Below are positions 17,785 through 26,457 of a DNA stretch of 64,000 bases, in pieces. Position 1 is the first letter of the stretch; each line of letters starts with the position of its first letter. A program made the position numbers and the translations under genes. A model generated the notes under the pieces. That model had not been told where the DNA came from, ran no database searches, and saw nothing but the letters and a program-made list of their open reading frames with translations. Source of the DNA: CAZTNW01 sp964614945 (lineage in GTDB: Bacteria; Caldisericota; JANLFM01); the NCBI GenBank assembly GCA_964614945.1, contig CAZTNW010000001.1:434001-498000 (forward strand), in the 5' to 3' direction.

Positions 17785-18901
17785 AATCCTGCAAATCATT
17801 GGTGGAGGAGAGATTGCCGGCTCCAAACATCAGTTTTTGGGGCTGTGTCGGGAACAAATTTCCCGAGGACACAGCCTGAGAATCGCCTGTTTCCTGAAAG
17901 GAGAACTGGAGAGGGAGGCACATGTCCTGCAAATACCCATCTCGGTACTCCCCATGCATAACATCCTGGATCTGAGGGTAATTCGGCCACTGCGTCAGCT
18001 GATCTTGAAGGAAAAATACGAAATTGTGCATACTCATGGTGTGCGCGCCAACTTTATCGGCAGGATTGCGGCAAAAGGAACAGGGGCAGGGATCCTCACC
18101 ACCATTTACTCCTTCCCGAAAGAGGATTATAAGAACCCCCTAAAGCGCTTTCTCTACCCCCCTATCGATCGCTGGACCGTTCCTCTCGCTCATCGCCTGA
18201 TTGCAGTCTCTCACGGGCTGAAGGAGAAATTAGTGGAGAGTAAAACGGCTGAAGCGGAAAAAATAAGCGTCATACATTGCGCTATTGATCCGAAGGCCAC
18301 CGAGCTCGTGGCGACGGGAGAACAGATGCGACGAGAATTAGCTATCCCCCCATCAACCCCCGCCTGCGGGATGCTCGCCCGCCTGGTGCACGTAAAGAAC
18401 CCTTTCCTACTGCTTGATGTGGCGGCAATTATTAAAGGACAATTGCCGCAGGCCCTCTTCTTTTTTGTTGGCGACGGCCCCTATCTGCAACCTTTGAAAA
18501 AAGCCTGTGAGGAGAGGGGGCTTGCGGAGAATATCCACTTTACTGGATACCGACAGGACCCCTTGAATGTAGTACAGGCTCTCGACGTGATCGTCCTTAC
18601 TTCCATTTCTGAGGGATTGCCAGTAACGCTTCTCGAGGCTATGCTACTGGGCAAACCGGTTGTGGGCACCCGGGTGGGAGGGGTACCAGAGGTGGTAAAA
18701 GATCAAGTAACGGGTTTTTTGGTCTCCTCTGGAGATGCTGCCGCTTTCGCCGAGCGCCTTCTCTACCTTTTCCGCCATCCGGACGAAGCGCGGAAGATGG
18801 GTGGCCGCGGTCATACCTGGGTCAAGGAAAACTTCTCCCTCCAGGTGATGGTGGACAGGATAGAGGCCATCTATGCAGAGGTCTTGAAAAATGCGGGGTA
18901 A
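17768..18901 (+). CDS. Glycosyltransferase family 4
   Basis: A 377-residue GT-B fold glycosyltransferase. The N-terminal half has a GGxE-type loop (IIGGGEIAGSKHQFL) and VHTHGVRANFIGR; the C-terminal nucleotide-sugar half has ARLVHVKNPFLLLD, FVGDGP and the EGLPVTLLEAMLLGKPVV signature with E-x7-E. Acts at the inner face of the membrane on a growing lipid-linked glycan. Donor and acceptor unknown. Overlaps both neighbouring genes. Confidence 0.88.
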   Translation: MAKKLKILQIIGGGEIAGSKHQFLGLCREQISRGHSLRIACFLKGELEREAHVLQIPISVLPMHNILDLRVIRPLRQLILKEKYEIVHTHGVRANFIGRIAAKGTGAGILTTIYSFPKEDYKNPLKRFLYPPIDRWTVPLAHRLIAVSHGLKEKLVESKTAEAEKISVIHCAIDPKATELVATGEQMRRELAIPPSTPACGMLARLVHVKNPFLLLDVAAIIKGQLPQALFFFVGDGPYLQPLKKACEERGLAENIHFTGYRQDPLNVVQALDVIVLTSISEGLPVTLLEAMLLGKPVVGTRVGGVPEVVKDQVTGFLVSSGDAAAFAERLLYLFRHPDEARKMGGRGHTWVKENFSLQVMVDRIEAIYAEVLKNAG

Positions 18902-20321
18902 GAAGAACGTTTTGATAGTTGGAGCGGGAGAAGCAGGGGGAATGCTCACGCGCGAGATCATCAAACATCCTGAACTGGGGTTCTTTCCCATCGGTTTCAT
19001 TGATGACGATTCGAGCAAGCAGGGAGTCCGTCTGTGGGGTTTACCGGTGCTCGGAGACAGCAAAAGCTTTCTCAGAGTGGTGAAGGAGAAGAAGGTGAAC
19101 CTCGTCTTCATCTCCATTCCTTCAGCTTCGGGTGAGGTCATCCGACACTATGTTAATCTGGCCAAATCAGCTGGTATTCCTTCGCGTGTGGTCCCTGGGG
19201 TCTACGATCTCATCGATGGGAATGTGAAGGTAGAGATGGTGAGAGAGGTTGAGCTGGAGGATCTCCTGCGTCGCGCTCCCGCCAAGATCAACTTGGAGGA
19301 AATCGCCTCCTACATCTATCAGAAAAATGTACTAATCACAGGCGCGGGCGGTTCCATTGGAGCCGAGCTGTCGCGCCAGGTCGTGCAGTACGGGCCGAGA
19401 ACGCTCTATTTACTCGGGCATGGGGAGAACTCGATTTACGAAATAGATCTGGAATTGAGACAAACTTTTCCGCACCTGAATATCCAGCCGATTATCGCCG
19501 ATATCCAGGATAGGAAAAAGGTCGGGTTTCTATTCAATCTGATCCGGCCAAATGTAGTATTTCATGCAGCCGCCCACAAGCATGTCCACCTGATGGAACT
19601 CTACCCAGAAGAGGCGGTGAAGAATAATGTCGGCGGCACAATGAATCTTCTCTTCTCTGCCTGGAAAATGGGAGTGGAACGCTTCATCAACATCTCAACC
19701 GATAAGGCCGTCAAACCTGCTTCGGCCTACGGCGCTTCAAAACGCCTCGGGGAGATCTTGACGACTTCACTCGCCCGCCGCTGGCACCTCCCCTACTCCA
19801 CAGTCAGATTCGGGAATGTCCTGGGGTCAAAGGGCTCCGTAATTCCGCTCTTCCAGGATCAGATCAAGAGGGGAGGGCCTCTGACGATTACTGATCCCTT
19901 GATGACCCGCTATTTTATGACGGTGGGAGAAGCAGTGCAGCTGATCATCCAGGCCGGGGCTTTAGCCATGAACGGCGAGATCTTTATTCTGGACATGGGA
20001 GCACCCATTAATATTCTGGAGTTGGCCGAGGAATTGATCAGGCTCTCCGGCCTGGAACCGAACAAAGACATAAAAATTGAGTACCGCGGAGCGAGACCGG
20101 GAGAGAAAATTCAGGAAGAGTTGAGCGAGGAGGGCGAGCGATTAGAGGAGAGTGGCCGGGAGAGAATTTTAAAAATCGTCAATCCACTCTTCATGTCCTG
20201 GCCGGAGCTTCACGCCCAGATCAAAGCGGTCCTTGATGCCGCCTTGCGGGTAGATCGGCAAGCGCTGCAAGAAATCTTCTCCCGAATTATTCCGGGTATG
20301 CAGAAAGATTCTGGGCTGTGA
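18891..20321 (+). CDS. CapD-like UDP-sugar 4,6-dehydratase/epimerase
   Basis: 476 residues in two Rossmann parts: an N-terminal nucleotide-binding module (VLIVGAGEAGG) and a C-terminal SDR domain with GAGGSIGAELSRQ, then the catalytic serine-x-lysine arrangement STDKAVKPASAYGASK. It lacks the four N-terminal transmembrane helices of long WbpM/CapD proteins, so this is the soluble short form. Likely a UDP-GlcNAc 4,6-dehydratase (inverting or retaining) that makes a 4-keto-6-deoxy sugar; the DegT aminotransferase two genes on is the natural next enzyme. Confidence 0.87.
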   Translation: MRGKKNVLIVGAGEAGGMLTREIIKHPELGFFPIGFIDDDSSKQGVRLWGLPVLGDSKSFLRVVKEKKVNLVFISIPSASGEVIRHYVNLAKSAGIPSRVVPGVYDLIDGNVKVEMVREVELEDLLRRAPAKINLEEIASYIYQKNVLITGAGGSIGAELSRQVVQYGPRTLYLLGHGENSIYEIDLELRQTFPHLNIQPIIADIQDRKKVGFLFNLIRPNVVFHAAAHKHVHLMELYPEEAVKNNVGGTMNLLFSAWKMGVERFINISTDKAVKPASAYGASKRLGEILTTSLARRWHLPYSTVRFGNVLGSKGSVIPLFQDQIKRGGPLTITDPLMTRYFMTVGEAVQLIIQAGALAMNGEIFILDMGAPINILELAEELIRLSGLEPNKDIKIEYRGARPGEKIQEELSEEGERLEESGRERILKIVNPLFMSWPELHAQIKAVLDAALRVDRQALQEIFSRIIPGMQKDSGL

Positions 20322-21691
20322 AGAAGGTGCTTTTCGTCTCCTATTACTATCCACCTCTCGGAGGAGTAGGAGCGCAGCGCGTCCTCCGCTTCATCAAGTA
20401 TCTTCCCGATTACGGTTGGGAGCCTTTTGTGCTCACGGCTGAACCATCCCCTTTTCTTCCCCTGGATGAGATCTCAGTGGACATTTTACCCGAGCAGAAG
20501 GTGGTGCACGCGGAGGTACTCGAGCCTCTTTCTTTCACAGTCAGGCTGCCATTTTTCCGGGGAGGGAAGAAAATCGAGGAAGTCCCACGCGATGCGCAGG
20601 GAAATCCCAACTTGAAAACATTGAAGGAAGGATTCCGCGAACTGCCTCTTTCCCACCGTGGGAGAATCCGCTCCTGGTTATTTGTCCCCGACGATCGAAT
20701 TGGCTGGCTTTCGGATGGAATGCGTGCCGGGCTTGGCTTGATGAGCCGGGTGTCCTTCGATTGTATGCTCTCCACCTCCGCTCCTTACTCAGCTCATCTT
20801 CTGGCCTGGAGACTGGTTGGAAGAAAAAAAATTCCCTGGATCGCGGATTTTCGCGATCTTTGGTCGACAAATACTTTTCTATACTTTCCTTCCCGCTTTC
20901 ATCTCCTTTTGAATTCCCTCCTGGAAAAACTCGTTGTACAACGTGCTGATCGAATCTTGACCTGTACTCCCCTGTTTCGCGAGGATTTCCTCCTGCGCTA
21001 TCCCACCCTCCCTCCGGAAAAGTTTGCTTGTATCACGAATGCTTTTGATCCGGCAGACTTTCCCTCCCCGCAACCGGAACCCTATCCCCGTTTCACGATC
21101 TCTTACGTGGGCAATTTCTACGGCCCGCAAACACCGATATTTTTCCTCCTCGGCCTCAAAGCGTTCTTCGAGAAACACCCTGATGTTCTGCAGGAGCTGC
21201 AGGTACTCTTCGTAGGGCCTTTCGAAGAACGGGTGCGCCCGATCGTAGATATCCTCGGGTTGAACGAGGTTGTGCGCTTCCTCGGATTTCTCCCTCATGA
21301 ACACTCTATCGCCGTAATACGCAGATCCCATGTCCTTCTGCTCGTCTTGGGTGGGAAAGCCGGCGGGGAAAAGATTTACCCAGCAAAGCTCTTTGAATAC
21401 CTGGCAGCGAAGAAACCGATCCTGGCCCTGGTTCCAGAAGGCTTAACCAAGGATCTGCTGAAGAAGTCGGGGGTGAGCTTCATGGTGAATCCGCAGAGTG
21501 AGGATTCCATCGCCATCGCCCTGGAAAGGCTTTATTACGCCTACAAAGAAGGGGGTCTGCCTGGGGAAGTGCCCCCGGCCGACCTTGCCTTCTTCGATGC
21601 CAAAGCTCTCACCGGTGAGTTGAGCAAGCTAATGGAGGAGACAATAGATATCAAGAAAAGAACGCTTAGCTTCAGGGGCAAAGCCCCATGA
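20318..21691 (+). CDS. Glycosyltransferase, GT4-like
   Basis: A 457-residue GT-B glycosyltransferase starting at GTG 20318, which overlaps the previous stop as GTGA. The N-terminus VSYYYPPLGGVGAQRVLRF is the typical acceptor-side loop, and the C-terminal half contains YVGNFYGPQTP, FLGFLPH and KLFEYLAAKKPILAL. No donor can be assigned. Part of the tightly overlapping polysaccharide run. Confidence 0.85.
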   Translation: MKKVLFVSYYYPPLGGVGAQRVLRFIKYLPDYGWEPFVLTAEPSPFLPLDEISVDILPEQKVVHAEVLEPLSFTVRLPFFRGGKKIEEVPRDAQGNPNLKTLKEGFRELPLSHRGRIRSWLFVPDDRIGWLSDGMRAGLGLMSRVSFDCMLSTSAPYSAHLLAWRLVGRKKIPWIADFRDLWSTNTFLYFPSRFHLLLNSLLEKLVVQRADRILTCTPLFREDFLLRYPTLPPEKFACITNAFDPADFPSPQPEPYPRFTISYVGNFYGPQTPIFFLLGLKAFFEKHPDVLQELQVLFVGPFEERVRPIVDILGLNEVVRFLGFLPHEHSIAVIRRSHVLLLVLGGKAGGEKIYPAKLFEYLAAKKPILALVPEGLTKDLLKKSGVSFMVNPQSEDSIAIALERLYYAYKEGGLPGEVPPADLAFFDAKALTGELSKLMEETIDIKKRTLSFRGKAP

Positions 21692-22872
21692 CAGGAAAAA
21701 AAGAATTGTCCCGGCGAGAAACTTTCTTGCCATTTTCTGCCCCCTGGCTGGATGAGAGTGAAATAGAGGCCGTATCCGCCGTCCTGCGTTCAAACTGGCT
21801 TACAACGAGCGCTCATGCAATGGAATTCGAGGAAGAGTTCGCCCGTTATGTTGGCAGTCCCCACGCCCTGGCCTTCAACTCCTGCACCGGCGGTCTTCAT
21901 TGTGCTCTCGCTGCTTTGGGCATTTGCCCGGAAGACGAGGTGATAGTGCCCACAATGACCTTTGCCGCGACTGCAAACATCGTATGCCACCTTGGAGCAA
22001 AACCGGTTTTCATCGACGTCGATCCTCAAACCATGAACATGGACGTGGATCAGATCGAAGGGAAAATCGGGCGAAAGACAAGGGCAATAATTCCGGTGCA
22101 TTACGGCGGCAGGCCATGCCCGATGGATCGCATCATGAAGATAGGAAGAGCTGCCAAGCTTTTTGTGATCGAGGATGCCGCCCATGCTCTGGGCGCTAAA
22201 TATCGTGATCGGATGATTGGAAGCCTTCCCTCCGATGTTGCCTGCTTCAGCTTCTATCCCACCAAATGCATCACCACGGGAGAGGGAGGGATGAACACGA
22301 CCGCATCCCTGGAGCTGGCCGAGGGAATGAAAGTCTGGCGCCTTCACGGGATGAGTCGAGATGCCTGGAATCGTTACAAAAAAGGTGGCTCTTGGCGTTA
22401 CGACATCATAGCGCCCGGGTTCAAGTATAATCTCACGGATATCGCCTCCGCTATCGGCCTGGTCCAGCTGAAAAAAGCCGAGTTTTTTCAGGAAAGAAGG
22501 GAGAGGTTAGCTCAGCTATATTTCCAGCATCTTTCCTCCTTGCCCCTGTCGCTTCCCCCTCCTTTTCTTGAGGGTCGACACTCCTGGCATCTCTTCCCCA
22601 TCAAGTTAAAACTGGAGGAACTGGCCTGCACGCGCGACGAATTCGTAGAAGAGTTGGCGCGGGAGAATATCGGCGCTTCCGTACATTTCATCCCCCTGCA
22701 CCTGATGTCCTATTATCAGGAGTCCTTCGGGTATCGGGAGGGGGATTTTCCTCAGGCGGAAGAGGCGTTCCGCCGCCTCGTTTCCCTTCCTCTCTTCGCT
22801 CGCATGGCTGAAGAGGATCTCCTCGCAGTAGTGCAGGCTGTGCGCGGGATCCTGGAGAGGTGGGCTCGGTGA
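21688..22872 (+). CDS. DegT/DnrJ/EryC1/StrS aminotransferase
   Basis: A 394-residue PLP-dependent sugar aminotransferase or related enzyme. The PLP lysine is K193 in FYPTKCITTGEGGM, with VIEDAAHALGA upstream and FNSCTGGLHCAL near residue 70. Such enzymes aminate 4-keto sugars; the CapD-like dehydratase nearby could supply the substrate. ATG overlaps the preceding stop (ATGA). Confidence 0.9.
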   Translation: MTGKKELSRRETFLPFSAPWLDESEIEAVSAVLRSNWLTTSAHAMEFEEEFARYVGSPHALAFNSCTGGLHCALAALGICPEDEVIVPTMTFAATANIVCHLGAKPVFIDVDPQTMNMDVDQIEGKIGRKTRAIIPVHYGGRPCPMDRIMKIGRAAKLFVIEDAAHALGAKYRDRMIGSLPSDVACFSFYPTKCITTGEGGMNTTASLELAEGMKVWRLHGMSRDAWNRYKKGGSWRYDIIAPGFKYNLTDIASAIGLVQLKKAEFFQERRERLAQLYFQHLSSLPLSLPPPFLEGRHSWHLFPIKLKLEELACTRDEFVEELARENIGASVHFIPLHLMSYYQESFGYREGDFPQAEEAFRRLVSLPLFARMAEEDLLAVVQAVRGILERWAR

Positions 22873-23600
22873 ACTCGAGGGTCGATATCCTGGGAATGCC
22901 CCTCGATACGCAGCCCAGGGCATCACTCCTGGAGAAAGCGACCACCTGGTTGAAGGAAAGGGAAGGGCGTTTCGTCGCCACTCTAAACCCGGAAATGGTC
23001 CTTTATTGCCAGAAGGACGAGGAACTCCGTTCCATCCTAAAGAAAGCTGATCTGGCCATTCCTGATGGGACAGGCATAGTCTGGGCAGCAAAAAAGCTGC
23101 ATGACCTCAACTTAATACGTTACCCTGGAATCGAGTTCGCCGAGGATTTGCTGGCTCACTGTACCGGAGAAAAAATGCCCCTTTTCCTCTTGGGTTCCCG
23201 CCCGGGGGTTGCAAATAAAGCCGCTGCGCGCTTACTCAGCAAATACCCGCTGCTCTCTATTACGGGAACTCACCACGGTTACTTTACTCCGGAGGAAGAA
23301 GCGGCAATAAGCGTTGCTATCCAGGAAACCCGCCCCGCCCTCCTGATCGTTGGGATGGGCATCGGAAAGCAGGAAAGATTCATCAACTCCCTGCCTCGAG
23401 GAACGTTCGGCGTGGCTGTTGGGGTCGGGGGGGCAATAGAGATATGGTCGGGCGAGAAAAAGAGGGCACCCCGCTGGATAAGAAATTGCTCTCTGGAATG
23501 GCTCTATCGGCTTCTTGTCGATCCGAGAAGGTTGCTCCGTCTCTTCAGAATGATTCCCTTTTTCTGGAGGATTCAATGGCAATATGTAAGACACGCGTAG
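22860..23600 (+). CDS. WecG/TagA/CpsF-family glycosyltransferase
   Basis: 246 residues (GTG start; GTG 22869 also possible). Family features are ATLNPEMVLYCQKDEEL, DLAIPDGTGIVWAAK with the catalytic aspartate region, and VGMGIGKQERFI. Relatives transfer ManNAc or ManNAcA to a lipid carrier-linked GlcNAc, an early step of wall teichoic acid or enterobacterial common antigen. wecB in the same run would supply UDP-ManNAc. Overlaps csaB by 25 bases. Confidence 0.9.
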   Translation: MGSVNSRVDILGMPLDTQPRASLLEKATTWLKEREGRFVATLNPEMVLYCQKDEELRSILKKADLAIPDGTGIVWAAKKLHDLNLIRYPGIEFAEDLLAHCTGEKMPLFLLGSRPGVANKAAARLLSKYPLLSITGTHHGYFTPEEEAAISVAIQETRPALLIVGMGIGKQERFINSLPRGTFGVAVGVGGAIEIWSGEKKRAPRWIRNCSLEWLYRLLVDPRRLLRLFRMIPFFWRIQWQYVRHA

Positions 23601-24682
23601 TCATCTCTGGATATTATGGGTTCGGAAATACAGGGGATGAAGCCATTCTCTCCGCCCTCCTGAGCATCATCCGTAAGTTTCCGGAGATAGAGATCACGGT
23701 TATCTCCTCCCATCCCAGGGCTACTTCCGCCGAACACAAGGTGAGGAGCGTGAGTCGTTTGAATATGCTGTCGATCTTTTTTACCATTGTCCGTTCCCAC
23801 CTGCTCATATCCGGCGGAGGCGGTCTCTTGCAGGATGTTACTTCCTCGCGCAGCCTCCTTTATTACTTAAGCGTAATTCTCCTGGGGAAAATGCTGAAGA
23901 AAAGAGTGGTTCTCCTAGCGCAAAGTATCGGACCAATCCGCAAGAGGGTGAACCGATCGGTAACTCGCTGGGTGTTGGAGAAAACAAACCTGATCACTGT
24001 GAGGGATGAACACTCCGCCAGGGAGCTGGCGACGCTGGGTGTCAGTAGAGTTCCGGTAGCCCTGACAGCAGACCTGGCCCTCCTTCTTGAGCCGGCTCCC
24101 AGCAAGCGTGAGGAGGAGCTCGTGGAAAGATTAGGTTTGCAAAAACAGCGTTTCATTATTTTCTGCCTTCGCATTCTCAAGGGCAGGCCTTTCCCCGTCG
24201 AGCTCTTCGCCTCGCTTGCGGAAAGGATCAGCCGGACTACCAGCTTAAAGATTCTTTACCTCCCATTCCAGGCATCCTTCGACCTCGGGCTCGCTCGAAC
24301 CCTGGCGAAGGAATCCGTTGTGAGCGCTTCCGTTGAATATCAGTTAAAACCGGAGGAGTTGATCGCCCTCTTTAAAAAAGCGGAGCTCATAGTCGGAATG
24401 AGGCTTCATTCTTTAATTTTTGCCGCAAAAGCACGCACTCCTTTCCTGGCAATTTCTTATGATCCGAAAGTCACAGCCTTCGCAAATCTGCTCGCTGCTG
24501 AAACAATCAAGTTCGAGGAGCTAGGAGAAAAAAACTTTTTTTCTAAATTCACACAAATTACGAAAAATCATGTCACAATAAAATCAAATTTAGAGCAGAT
24601 AATAACAGAGCTGGAGACCAAGGCTGAAGCCAATGGGAGGTATTTAAAAAAGATCATAGACGGTCTCCAAAAGCGCCAATAA
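23576..24682 (+). CDS. csaB: Polysaccharide pyruvyl transferase CsaB
   Basis: Adds ketal pyruvate from PEP to secondary cell-wall polymer, creating the ligand for SLH domains. The 368-residue protein begins VVISGYYGFGNTGDEAI and contains LISGGGGLLQD, LLAQSIGP and the C-terminal MRLHSLIFAA block of the CsaB/WcaK family. ATG 23576 is preceded by CTGGAGG at a good distance. The SLH protein at 5.2 kb is a plausible client. Last large gene of the envelope run. Confidence 0.9.
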   Translation: MAICKTRVVISGYYGFGNTGDEAILSALLSIIRKFPEIEITVISSHPRATSAEHKVRSVSRLNMLSIFFTIVRSHLLISGGGGLLQDVTSSRSLLYYLSVILLGKMLKKRVVLLAQSIGPIRKRVNRSVTRWVLEKTNLITVRDEHSARELATLGVSRVPVALTADLALLLEPAPSKREEELVERLGLQKQRFIIFCLRILKGRPFPVELFASLAERISRTTSLKILYLPFQASFDLGLARTLAKESVVSASVEYQLKPEELIALFKKAELIVGMRLHSLIFAAKARTPFLAISYDPKVTAFANLLAAETIKFEELGEKNFFSKFTQITKNHVTIKSNLEQIITELETKAEANGRYLKKIIDGLQKRQ

Positions 24683-24705
24683 GGCGAGGGAAAGGAGGAC
24701 GCTAA

Positions 24706-24786
24706 ATGCCCGCGAAGAAGCCCGCTCCCAAAGAAAACAAGAAGACAGCGAAAAAAGCGGCGAAAAAGACGGCAAAGAAGAAATAG
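24706..24786 (+). CDS. 26-residue Lys/Ala-rich basic peptide
   Basis: A short reading frame MPAKKPAPKENKK followed by repeats of TAKKA and KTAKKK type, 26 residues with 13 lysines and no acidic residue except one Glu. It has a near-perfect ribosome site (AAAGGAGG at 24691-24698) at good spacing, lies 24 bases after csaB and is followed 20 bases later by a palindromic terminator. The composition resembles histone-H1-like or ribosomal-tail sequences, suggesting nucleic-acid or polyanion binding. Real translation is inferred from the ribosome site and position, not from homology. Confidence 0.6.
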   Translation: MPAKKPAPKENKKTAKKAAKKTAKKK

Positions 24787-24806
24787 GTAATTAATGGGTA
24801 TACAAT

Positions 24807-24832
24807 AAAGACGCTCTCGCGAGAGCGTCTTT
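24807..24832 (+). terminator. Perfect 26-bp palindrome, likely terminator of the envelope run
   Basis: AAAGACGCTCTCG and its exact complement meet without a spacer and end in TTTATTGGTTT. It closes the 18-kb co-directional run and also faces the small membrane gene on the other strand, so it may work in both directions. Confidence 0.75.
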
Positions 24833-24859
24833 ATTGGTTTAAACAGATGAGCGCCAAAT

Positions 24860-25126
24860 TTAGGGCCCGTCAGGAATATCCTCCTTCGTCTCGAGCGCAA
24901 TAGCCTGTTCCTTCGCTCTTACAGTGCGATGCGCCCGCAATTGGATAAGGATCCCCCAGAGAATCGAAGCAATCGCTAAAAGAACGGCCGGGATACCAAC
25001 TGCTTGTACGATACGGGAGAGTCCCACCTGGTCCAGAGCGGCAAAGGCATCTATAAGAGTAAGGATGAACGACGCCAGGGCAATCAAAGTGAAGATCAAG
25101 CCCAATACTATCCAGAAGATCTTCAT
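24860..25126 (-). CDS. Small two-helix membrane protein
   Basis: An 88-residue protein with hydrophobic helices at about residues 4-26 and 41-63 and a charged C-terminal tail rich in Lys and Glu. A ribosome site (GAGAGGA) precedes the ATG. I do not recognise a family. It faces the envelope run tail-to-tail across the palindromic terminator. Confidence 0.6.
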   Translation of the reverse strand: MKIFWIVLGLIFTLIALASFILTLIDAFAALDQVGLSRIVQAVGIPAVLLAIASILWGILIQLRAHRTVRAKEQAIALETKEDIPDGP

Positions 25127-25351
25127 GGATTATCCTCTCTTTCTCTTCTCGAGCATGATGATTAAGTCTAATCAGCTCCTCGCTCCTTGTCCATTTTCAA
25201 AGGGACGCCACAAATCCGGATTAGAAAAAATGTGGCCGCCCTGTCAGGGCTTATCAGAGTAAGGGGACAGCTTACCCTCATTCGAGAAGAAAGCCTCATT
25301 TTTATCCCGCTGCTCCCGCAGCCAAAGTTGGAACAGCGGCCTCCGCGAGAG
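25127..25351. other. Intergenic stretch without a recognisable gene
   Basis: About 225 bases between two leftward genes. Short open frames on either strand lack family features and ribosome sites. It contains GTAAGGGGACAGCTTACC (25259-25276), a short imperfect dyad. Confidence 0.4.
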
Positions 25352-26095
25352 CTATGATTGATTTTGCCTCTTATTTGTTCGATCACTCTTGAGAAGTCCA
25401 AGCACCCAGGATTTAAGGTACCTGCGGTATACGAGAGCGAGGATTAGAAGCAAGGCGATGAGACAGCCGATCAAAATCCAGCCCCAGGCCGGGATCTGAA
25501 ATTGCCAGATCCCGGCGCCCACAAGGGTGGCGGATATAGTGCCGGGTAAGCGCCCCCAAAAAGAGATCATGAGGTAAGCTAGATAGCTCAACGGGGTGAG
25601 GCCGGCTACATAACACATGGCATCTTTGGGCACGTATGGCACGAGGTAATAGATCAGAAAGAACAGCTTTCCCTTGTCTCTGGCCAGGGTGTCCAGTTGA
25701 TCAAGCTTATCCCTGTTTACGAAACGTTTGACGAGCGGTCGGCCGAAAGTTTTGGCCAGAAAAAAAGCGATCATCGAGCCAAACACGGTTCCTATCTGGC
25801 TATAGAGCAGCCCGGGGGCGAATCCGAAGAGAAATCCGCCCAACATACCGAAGAAGCCGGGGATCGGGAATAGAAAAACTTGCAATGCCTGGATAATGAT
25901 CAACCCCACCGGCCCCCAGGGACCAAGGGAACGGAGGAAGTTCTCTATGCGAGGTCTATCGGAAAGCAGGGCCCAGAGCGGAGGACCCCAAAAAAAAGCG
26001 GAAATTACAATTGCCAGAAAGACAGCAGCAAGGATAACGTTTCGCCAGAAATGATTCCTTCTCTTGCCTATAGCCATCAGAAGGCCATTATACAT
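25352..26095 (-). CDS. TVP38/TMEM64 family (VTT-domain) membrane protein
   Basis: A 247-residue protein with about six hydrophobic segments and the VTT/SNARE-associated core: FPIPGFFGMLGGFLFG, GTVFGSMIAFFLAKTFGR and the later YLVPYVPKDAMCYVAGLTPL. Members are related to DedA and to eukaryotic lipid scramblases such as TMEM41B. Start could be the ATG at 26095 or a second one six codons in, just before AIGKRR. Divergent from the ThiS-like gene. Confidence 0.82.
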   Translation of the reverse strand: MYNGLLMAIGKRRNHFWRNVILAAVFLAIVISAFFWGPPLWALLSDRPRIENFLRSLGPWGPVGLIIIQALQVFLFPIPGFFGMLGGFLFGFAPGLLYSQIGTVFGSMIAFFLAKTFGRPLVKRFVNRDKLDQLDTLARDKGKLFFLIYYLVPYVPKDAMCYVAGLTPLSYLAYLMISFWGRLPGTISATLVGAGIWQFQIPAWGWILIGCLIALLLILALVYRRYLKSWVLGLLKSDRTNKRQNQS

Positions 26096-26163
26096 CTTTT
26101 CTCTCGAGCTTCAGGACCAAACTCCCCCCTTCCTGTTAAAATAAAGCGGAACGTGAGAGCAAC

Positions 26164-26457
26164 GTGACAGAAATCACTATTAGAGTGACCTTCGGGGGTA
26201 ATCTGACTTTCTTTTGCGGCCGCTCTGCGGAGAAAATCGAAGTCTCCGAACCGACTTTGAAAGGATTGATCGAGGAAATGGGCAGAAAATGGGATCCAAA
26301 AATCCCGGAAGTCCTTTTAAATCACGATCGAGAATCCTTGCGAGAGAATATCATCGTCTTCGTGGAGGGATCGAGTTTCGATCTCACTCAGAGCCTGCTC
26401 GCCCCCTTAAAGGAAGGTTCCCATATAATTATTGCCCCTGTAGTCGGAGGTGGATAG
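26164..26457 (+). CDS. ThiS/MoaD-like sulfur carrier
   Basis: A 97-residue ubiquitin-fold protein with the terminal Gly-Gly (VVGGG) that is adenylated and thiocarboxylated in sulfur carriers. GTG start. The next gene, overlapping by one base, encodes the matching MoeB/ThiF-like activating enzyme. With molybdopterin genes 1 kb downstream, a MoaD role in molybdopterin synthase is likeliest; tungsten-enzyme organisms often carry such diverged MoaD forms. No MoaE is present in the window. Confidence 0.82.
   Translation: MTEITIRVTFGGNLTFFCGRSAEKIEVSEPTLKGLIEEMGRKWDPKIPEVLLNHDRESLRENIIVFVEGSSFDLTQSLLAPLKEGSHIIIAPVVGGG

Noticed and set aside
25168..25401. Short leftward frame between two membrane genes
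   Set aside because: No ribosome site, overlaps the start of a convincing gene region, low-complexity Arg/Ser content.
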